Assembly: GCF_000175615.1 (NCBI RefSeq)
Contig: NZ_ACVO01000017.1
Coordinates: 186,001 to 250,000 of the forward strand
Source of the DNA: Rothia mucilaginosa ATCC 25296
GTDB lineage: Bacteria > Actinomycetota > Actinomycetes > Actinomycetales > Micrococcaceae
Direction: 5' to 3'
Length of the DNA: 64,000 nucleotides
Shown here: positions 59,393 through 64,000 of the stretch, piece after piece
Layout: each line of letters starts with the position of its first letter
Numbering within the stretch: the first letter of the stretch is position 1
Program-made: the position numbers and the translations under genes
The notes under the pieces: generated by a model
Database searches by the model: none
The model's input: the letters and a program-made list of their open reading frames with translations, nothing else
What the model was told of the DNA's origin: nothing

Positions 59393-60505
59393 ATGCTCAC
59401 CGTCTCTACTGTGCCGCTTGTTTTGTGTACGGCACTTGTTGCGTTGACTTTGTTGATTAGCGGTATTGCTAAGGCGAAGGACCCGCAGAGTACCGTGACC
59501 GGTATTCAGAATCTTGGTTTGGAGAAGATCGCGCCGACCCGTGCGGTGTCGCTGATTTTGCCGTGGTTTGAAATCGCCCTAGCCGCCGTTCTGCTGCTGT
59601 CGCCGGTGCGTTTACCTGCGGTGATTGCGTCGGGTTTGGCGCTGATTCTGATGCTGTTCTATACGGTGGTGATTGCGCGCGCGCTGGCGACGGGTCGTAC
59701 TGCGGGTTGTAATTGTTTTGGTTCTGAGTCGAATGCGCCGGTGAGCCGTTACACGCTGGTCCGTAATGTTGCGTTGTTGTTGGCGGCGGCTGGCGCGCAT
59801 GCGAGCGCGTTGAGGGGCGGCACGGGTGTTGTGTCGACTCTGCTGGGTCTGGGTAATAGCGGCTGGACTTGGGTTTTTGGTGCGGCGTTGATTGCGCTGA
59901 CGTTGGAGGCTGTTCGCCGTGGTGATGCTCTTGCGCAGCCGGAGCCGCAGGCTGAGGTGATTTTGCCGGAGCCGGTGTATGACGAGAATGGCGAGGAGCA
60001 GTATGTTCGCATGCCTATTCCTCATGCTGCGCTGTATCTGGAGAATGGTCGCCACACGAATTTGCGTGCGTTGGCTAAGAATCAGGCGCGTGTGCTGGTG
60101 TTTGTGTCGGCGACCTGCGCTGGTTGTGTGAAGTTTTTGAAGACGATGGCTTCGTGGCAGGAGCGTCTGCCGCAGGTGGCGTTGCATCCGGTGTATTCGA
60201 GCCTGGAGTCGTTGCAGACCTCGCGTAATGCGGGTACGTTGCCGGAGGGTTTGACTCCGTTGATTGACCGTGAGGCTGGTGCGCGCGCGAATTTTGGTAA
60301 TGGTGTGCCGTTGGCTGTGGTTTTGGGCGCTGATGGTCTGATTGCTGGCGGCCCGGTGGCTGGTAAGGAAGAGGTTGAGGCGCTGCTTGCCGATATTGAG
60401 GCGCAGTTCGCTGAGGCTGCTCGTTTGGCTGAGGAGGAACGTGAGGAGCAGATGCGTAAGGCGTTTGCAGCGGGTCCGTCGAATGTTGAGGGCGACCACC
60501 TCTAA
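59393..60505 (+). CDS. MauE/DoxX-like membrane protein fused to a thioredoxin-like domain
   Basis: A 370-residue protein. Residues ~1-150 hold four hydrophobic helices with the MauE-type motif GCNCFGSESNAPVSRYTLVR. The C-terminal half is thioredoxin-like, with C-x-x-C in FVSATCAGCVKF (~residue 240) and a cis-proline-region-like GNGVPLAVVLGADG. The tail is Glu-rich. MauE relatives support disulfide or quinone-linked redox in the membrane; a role in extracytoplasmic thiol chemistry is inferred. ATG 59393 follows TAGGAG; the frame is open further upstream without a start signal. Confidence 0.82.
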   Translation: MLTVSTVPLVLCTALVALTLLISGIAKAKDPQSTVTGIQNLGLEKIAPTRAVSLILPWFEIALAAVLLLSPVRLPAVIASGLALILMLFYTVVIARALATGRTAGCNCFGSESNAPVSRYTLVRNVALLLAAAGAHASALRGGTGVVSTLLGLGNSGWTWVFGAALIALTLEAVRRGDALAQPEPQAEVILPEPVYDENGEEQYVRMPIPHAALYLENGRHTNLRALAKNQARVLVFVSATCAGCVKFLKTMASWQERLPQVALHPVYSSLESLQTSRNAGTLPEGLTPLIDREAGARANFGNGVPLAVVLGADGLIAGGPVAGKEEVEALLADIEAQFAEAARLAEEEREEQMRKAFAAGPSNVEGDHL

Positions 60506-60695
60506 ACACGCTCCTATCGTCCAGCCCCTGTAGCGCCTCTGTAGCGCTTCCGATAGCCCCGTCCGGCTCTTACTGCCCTTACCGGCAGGTGCCGGGTGGG
60601 GCTATGCTAGTACGTAGCGCACACACCGCTTATATGCCGCGGTCACCTTGCCTGGTGGCGGTTGGCGCATCCTCAACCCTGTCTAAGGAGTTTTT

Positions 60696-61361
60696 ATGGC
60701 AATGATGAGTTTCAACGCTCCGGGCGAGCGTGAGAAGTCCTTGTGGCTGGTCCGTAAGGAGAGCAACCCGAATCATTCGCAGTGGTACATTGACCGTTTT
60801 AAGGCGATGGAGGCTGAGGGTAATGATATGGCGGGTGAGTCTCGTCTGGTGAATGCGTTGGCTTCTCGTGGTGCGAAGATTCTTGATGCGGGTTCGGGGC
60901 CTGGTCGTGTGGGTAAGCAGCTGCACGCCCTGGGCCACCGCGTGACGGGTGTGGATATTGATCCTGAGCTGATTGAGGAAGCGCGCCGCGTCTGCCCGGA
61001 TGCTACGTGGATTACTGCCGATTTGGTGGATTTGCCGGAGGTGCTGGGCATTGAGGGTGAGGCTACGGCGGAGAATGGTTTTGAGCTGCTGGTGTGTGCG
61101 GGTAATGTGATGGGTTTCTTGGCTCGTTCGACTCGTGAGCCGGTGGTGGAGAACTTCCGCCGCGTGCTGGCCCCCGGCGGCCGCGCCGTCGTGGGTTACG
61201 GCTCCGGTCCGGGCCGCGATTACGCGTTTGAGCAGTTTTTGGCGGATGCCCGCGAGGTTGGCCTCAACGTGGATAACACGTATTCGTCGTGGCAGATGCA
61301 CCCGTTTGTGGAGGGTTCTTCGGAGTTTTTGGTGGCGGTGCTGTCGCGCCCGGAGAGCTAG
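60696..61361 (+). CDS. Class I SAM-dependent methyltransferase
   Basis: A 221-residue protein with the SAM motif ILDAGSGPGRVG (~residues 64-75), the acidic strand GVDIDPELIEEARR and the later LLVCAGNVMGFL segment. The substrate is unknown. The start has the strong ribosome-binding site TAAGGAG. Monocistronic, ended by a hairpin. Confidence 0.9.
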   Translation: MAMMSFNAPGEREKSLWLVRKESNPNHSQWYIDRFKAMEAEGNDMAGESRLVNALASRGAKILDAGSGPGRVGKQLHALGHRVTGVDIDPELIEEARRVCPDATWITADLVDLPEVLGIEGEATAENGFELLVCAGNVMGFLARSTREPVVENFRRVLAPGGRAVVGYGSGPGRDYAFEQFLADAREVGLNVDNTYSSWQMHPFVEGSSEFLVAVLSRPES

Positions 61362-61433
61362 GCTCGCATCTAAAACTAGCGTGCAGTACGTCTTAATCTA
61401 GCATGCAGTGCGTCTTGAGTTAGGCATACAAAT

Positions 61434-61474
61434 GGCCCGGCGCCTGCCCCGTGTGGGGTGGGTGCCGGGCCTTT
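61434..61474 (+). terminator. Terminator of the methyltransferase gene
   Basis: GGCCCGGCGCC and GGTGCCGGGCC arms with an inner CCC/GGG stem, followed by TTT. Confidence 0.8.
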
Positions 61475-61522
61475 GCACATCCTGAAGATGCGCATCCAAA
61501 AGAACTTTAAAGAATGGGTGTT

Positions 61523-62224
61523 CTAGTGGATGAGGTAGATGGTGCGGGCGAGTTCTTCGGGCAAGAAGGATGCGGCAAAGAGGATTGCCACGATGATGAC
61601 GGCGAGCGCGGTCATGAGGCTGGAGCGCCAGCCGGGGTGCAGCTCGTTGAAGGTGATGAGTCCCTTATGTTCTTTGTCCATGTTGACCACGTTGATCTGT
61701 TTGTAGATGGTGGTTTGGGCGGAGAGTTTGGAGGAGACTTCTCGCATGGTTTTGCCGTCCCAGACGCGGCCGTCGATGCGCATGAGCTGTTTGCCGTCTT
61801 TGTCGACGGCCCACATGGCGGGGAAGCTGCGGTAGCGTAGGCGGCCGGCGACGGTTTTGAGTTTCTGGCCGTAGGCTTTTTTGGGGTAGAGCTTTTCGGC
61901 GTAGATGGTGTGGTCGATGTTTTCGAGGGGTACGGCGAACCAGCCGAAGGTGCGTGCGCGGAGCACGTGGGTTTTGGTGATGACGATGATGGTGGGTTTG
62001 AGGACTGAGTAGAGGTTTACGCCTGCGATGGTGCCGATGAGCAGTACGAGGAGGGTGTACGGCAGGGCGGGTCGCTTGTAGAGGATGAAGGCGAGCGCGG
62101 CGAGGAGCACGATGGTGCCGGGGAGTGCCGCTTCGATGCGCCTGCCGTAGGAGCGCATGCGGGGGTGGAATAGTTCGTTGACTTCGCCGTATTTGGCGGG
62201 GACTTCGTGAGCGCGTTCTGCCAT
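61523..62224 (-). CDS. Membrane protein of unknown function (PH-like central region)
   Basis: A 233-residue protein from ATG 62224; TAAAGT ends 7 nt upstream and the alternative GTG at 62230 is too close to it. Two helices near residues 35-80 (IVLLAALAFILY and LLVLLIGTIAGVNLY), then a soluble beta-rich part (IIVITKTHVLRARTFGWFAV), then one C-terminal helix (LMTALAVIIVAILFAASFL). The centre could be a bacterial PH-like domain; this is a guess from pattern. Divergent from the exported-protein gene. Confidence 0.65.
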   Translation of the reverse strand: MAERAHEVPAKYGEVNELFHPRMRSYGRRIEAALPGTIVLLAALAFILYKRPALPYTLLVLLIGTIAGVNLYSVLKPTIIVITKTHVLRARTFGWFAVPLENIDHTIYAEKLYPKKAYGQKLKTVAGRLRYRSFPAMWAVDKDGKQLMRIDGRVWDGKTMREVSSKLSAQTTIYKQINVVNMDKEHKGLITFNELHPGWRSSLMTALAVIIVAILFAASFLPEELARTIYLIH

Positions 62225-62287
62225 ATACACAACTTTAGTGTGTGCGGTGCGTGAAACCTAGCGGACTACCTGCGTTACTCTGGTTCT

Positions 62288-63265
62288 ATGCGTAATTTTT
62301 CTCCCGTGGAGCGGGTTCTGGCAATGTGGATGGTCGGTGTTGTGGTGGCGGTTTCTGTGGCTGCTGCGGCGCTGGTTATGACGAATAAGCTGGTGTACGG
62401 TCCGACGGGTCAGGTGCGGGAGTATTTTCATGCGTTGCGTACGGGTAATGGTTCGTATGCGCGTGGTTTGTTGGGTGCGCAGATTCCTGAGGGTGACGCG
62501 TCTTTGCTGGATGGGGATGCTTTGAGGCGTTCGGTGTCTTCGTTGGGTGAGGTGTCGTATGAGGTGGTGGAGACCAGCGCGGATGGTGAGCATGCGACGG
62601 TGCGTGCTTCTTATACGTTGGAGGGTTCGCGGCAGCATACGGATTTTCGTTTGCATCGTTCGGGCACGCATTGGGGCTTTTTTGATAAGTGGGCTATTGA
62701 TGAGGCGTCTTTGCCGTCGGTGAAGGTGAATATTCAGGGTGTGGAGGCTGCGACGATTAATAACCGTAAGGTTGCGGTGGATGATGGTGCGGCGTCGTTC
62801 CCGGTGTTTTATCCGGGTGTGTATGCGGTGTCGTATGATTCGACGGTTTATACCGCGCAGAAGGTGAATGAGGTGGTGACTGCGCAGGATGCGAATCATG
62901 CGGTGCGTATGGAGTTGAAGCCGAGTGATAATGCGTTGTCGTCGGTAAAGGAGCAGGTGCAGGATCATTTGAAGAAGTGCACGCAGCAGAGCACTCTTTA
63001 TCCTGGTGGGTGCCCTTTTGAGTATGCGTTTACGGGTCGTGTGGATTCTGAGGTGAAGTGGTCGGTGGTGAAGGTTGCGGATCCGCAGGTGAGTGTGAGT
63101 TCGGCGGGTGTGTGGTCGTTGAAGCCGATGTCGGGTACGGCGAAGGTGTCGTTTACTCAGTTGGATTTGTTTACGGGTGAGCGTTCGCAGGTGCAGAAGG
63201 AGATTCCGTTTACGTTGAAGGCGTCGGTGGAGGCGGATGCGAAGGCGGTCCGAGTCTCCTTCTAA
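62288..63265 (+). CDS. Membrane-anchored exported protein, unknown function
   Basis: A 325-residue protein with an N-terminal helix (MWMVGVVVAVSVAAAALVM) that should act as an uncleaved anchor; no lipobox is seen. The outer part contains GPTGQVREYFHALRTGNGSY, similar in style to NTF2-like or repeat-domain surface proteins, and two cysteines (KKCTQ, GGCPF) in the distal half. TACTCT (62276-62281) ends 6 nt before the ATG: a leaderless candidate. Not recognised further. Confidence 0.7.
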   Translation: MRNFSPVERVLAMWMVGVVVAVSVAAAALVMTNKLVYGPTGQVREYFHALRTGNGSYARGLLGAQIPEGDASLLDGDALRRSVSSLGEVSYEVVETSADGEHATVRASYTLEGSRQHTDFRLHRSGTHWGFFDKWAIDEASLPSVKVNIQGVEAATINNRKVAVDDGAASFPVFYPGVYAVSYDSTVYTAQKVNEVVTAQDANHAVRMELKPSDNALSSVKEQVQDHLKKCTQQSTLYPGGCPFEYAFTGRVDSEVKWSVVKVADPQVSVSSAGVWSLKPMSGTAKVSFTQLDLFTGERSQVQKEIPFTLKASVEADAKAVRVSF

Positions 63266-63278
63266 AGCCGCTGAGGTG

Positions 63279-63370
63279 CGAGAGCCAGTATGCTCTGAAC
63301 GCGACATCAGGGTGCCCGAGCGAAGCGAGGACGGGTTCCCTGTAGGAGCGAAGAGCATACTGGCTCGTAG
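63279..63370 (+). repeat. Structured intergenic repeat, copy I
   Basis: Core flanked by a perfect outer stem, GAGCCAGTATGCTCT and AGAGCATACTGGCTC. Confidence 0.92.
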
Positions 63371-63388
63371 CTTATATGGGTTGAGAAA

Positions 63389-63437
63389 GGGTCAGTATTA
63401 TCTTCGCTCCTAATAGAGGTGAGGATAATACTGACCC
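63389..63437. terminator. Hairpin terminator, possible miniature of the repeat
   Basis: GGGTCAGTATTATC and GATAATACTGACCC are perfect 14-bp arms; the loop holds TTCGCTCCTA, a word from the repeat core (reverse strand). It separates convergent genes. Confidence 0.8.
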
Positions 63438-63461
63438 TGTTATTTAGTGTTTTAGCGATCC

Positions 63462-64000
63462 CTAGTTGATACCGCGAAGGTCCAGGACGAGTTCGCTTTC
63501 GTCTGCCTCGTCACCGGTCACGACGACGGGAATACCCCAGTCTTGCTGGTAGAGGTGGCATGCTGCATGCTCGGGGATGTCACCGCCGGGGGTACCGTCA
63601 CAGGCGGCGGCGCGTGCGGTGATGTGCAGGACTGCCTCGGTGATCTCGGGGTTGAGCACGAGGGTGCGGGTCAGCCCGGTAGAGGTACCGGCACCTTCCA
63701 GGATGAAGTTCTCGGGGGTGGAGGAGATCTTCAGCTGGGTGGGGTCACCCCAGCGGGTATCGAGCTTCTGGCCGGTGGGCACGGTGAATCGTGAGACGAA
63801 CTCGAGGGTGCCGCCGGTGAGCTTGGTGGAGGGGCGTGCGGTGGTGATGGCGCCTTCGTCGACGTGCTGTGCCTTGGCGGGGATGGAGGCGCGTACGAGC
63901 TGGTGTGCGTTGGTTTCGACGATGATGAGGCGCGGGTCCTCGCCGGGTACTTCTTCGACGAGCAGGTCGGAGGGTTCGTCGAGGCCGCGTTCGAGGGTGC
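63462..64000 (-). CDS. C-terminal part of a probable NHL-domain thioredoxin-family protein
   Basis: The frame is open to the right edge, so only the last ~179 residues are seen and the start is outside. The visible part has EFVSRFTVPTGQKLDTRWGD, ISSTPENFILEG, and the near-terminal HLYQQDWGIPVVV. This resembles the C-terminal domain that follows the NHL propeller in bacterial thioredoxin/NHL proteins as I remember it. No catalytic motif lies in this fragment. Identification is tentative. Confidence 0.5.
   Translation of the reverse strand, partial: TLERGLDEPSDLLVEEVPGEDPRLIIVETNAHQLVRASIPAKAQHVDEGAITTARPSTKLTGGTLEFVSRFTVPTGQKLDTRWGDPTQLKISSTPENFILEGAGTSTGLTRTLVLNPEITEAVLHITARAAACDGTPGGDIPEHAACHLYQQDWGIPVVVTGDEADESELVLDLRGIN

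Overview
The window looks like chromosomal DNA of a high-GC actinobacterium of the Micrococcaceae, most likely the genus Rothia. The evidence is moderately high GC, an HspR-controlled dnaK-grpE-dnaJ-hspR cluster with HAIR operators, a DUF6350-purN-purH neighbourhood, a dCTP deaminase close to the bifunctional mycobacterial type, frequent GTG starts and many apparently leaderless genes. The genus is inferred from gene content and order; no search was run.

Layout. 1-5.1 kb: one-carbon and purine metabolism (folD end, glyA, a TetR regulator, purH, purN). 5.2-9.3 kb: a small membrane protein, a large DUF6350 protein and a possibly decayed Phd/VapC-like pair. 9.6-19.5 kb: a SWIM-SNF2 ATPase, an aldo/keto reductase, Tex and an unknown protein with an HNH-associated repeat. 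19.7-23.1 kb: two tandem CycA-like permeases. 23.6-24.4 kb: trmB.

24.4-26.9 kb: a compact AT-rich island bounded by two nearly identical 44-bp perfect hairpins. It holds a three-gene operon on the minus strand: a PycTM/DUF5706-like membrane effector, an ImmA/IrrE metallopeptidase and a class III nucleotide cyclase homologue. This resembles a Pycsar antiphage module with an extra protease gene, and is the best candidate for an undescribed system. 27.1-31.5 kb: the HspR heat-shock operon with two HAIR operators at dnaK and an apparent third at an internal dnaJ promoter.

32.0-41.7 kb: five tandem paralogues of a pentapeptide-repeat protein. Four have N-terminal membrane helices. Each has its own terminator and a shared promoter/leader layout. 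A 35-residue hydrophobic peptide gene, with its ribosome-binding site in a hairpin and a strong terminator, sits among them. 41.8-47 kb: a tyrosine phosphatase, a P-loop kinase-like protein, a Bcr/CflA transporter and a class IV aminotransferase. 46.6-49.9 kb: a thiamin ECF transporter (YkoE, fused double ATPase, EcfT) under a TPP riboswitch. 50-54.5 kb: DUF4235, a UMF1-type MFS protein, an HPr-kinase-like P-loop protein, dcd and tRNA-Gly. 55-59 kb: the thiEOSGF operon. 59-64 kb: a MauE-thioredoxin fusion, a methyltransferase, two membrane or exported proteins and the end of a probable NHL/thioredoxin protein.

From about 43 kb onward the intergenic regions carry nine copies of a structured repeat. 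Its core of about 50 bp is conserved, while its flanking arms differ between copies yet stay complementary. Three shorter hairpins look like deletion derivatives. I saw no copies before 43 kb.
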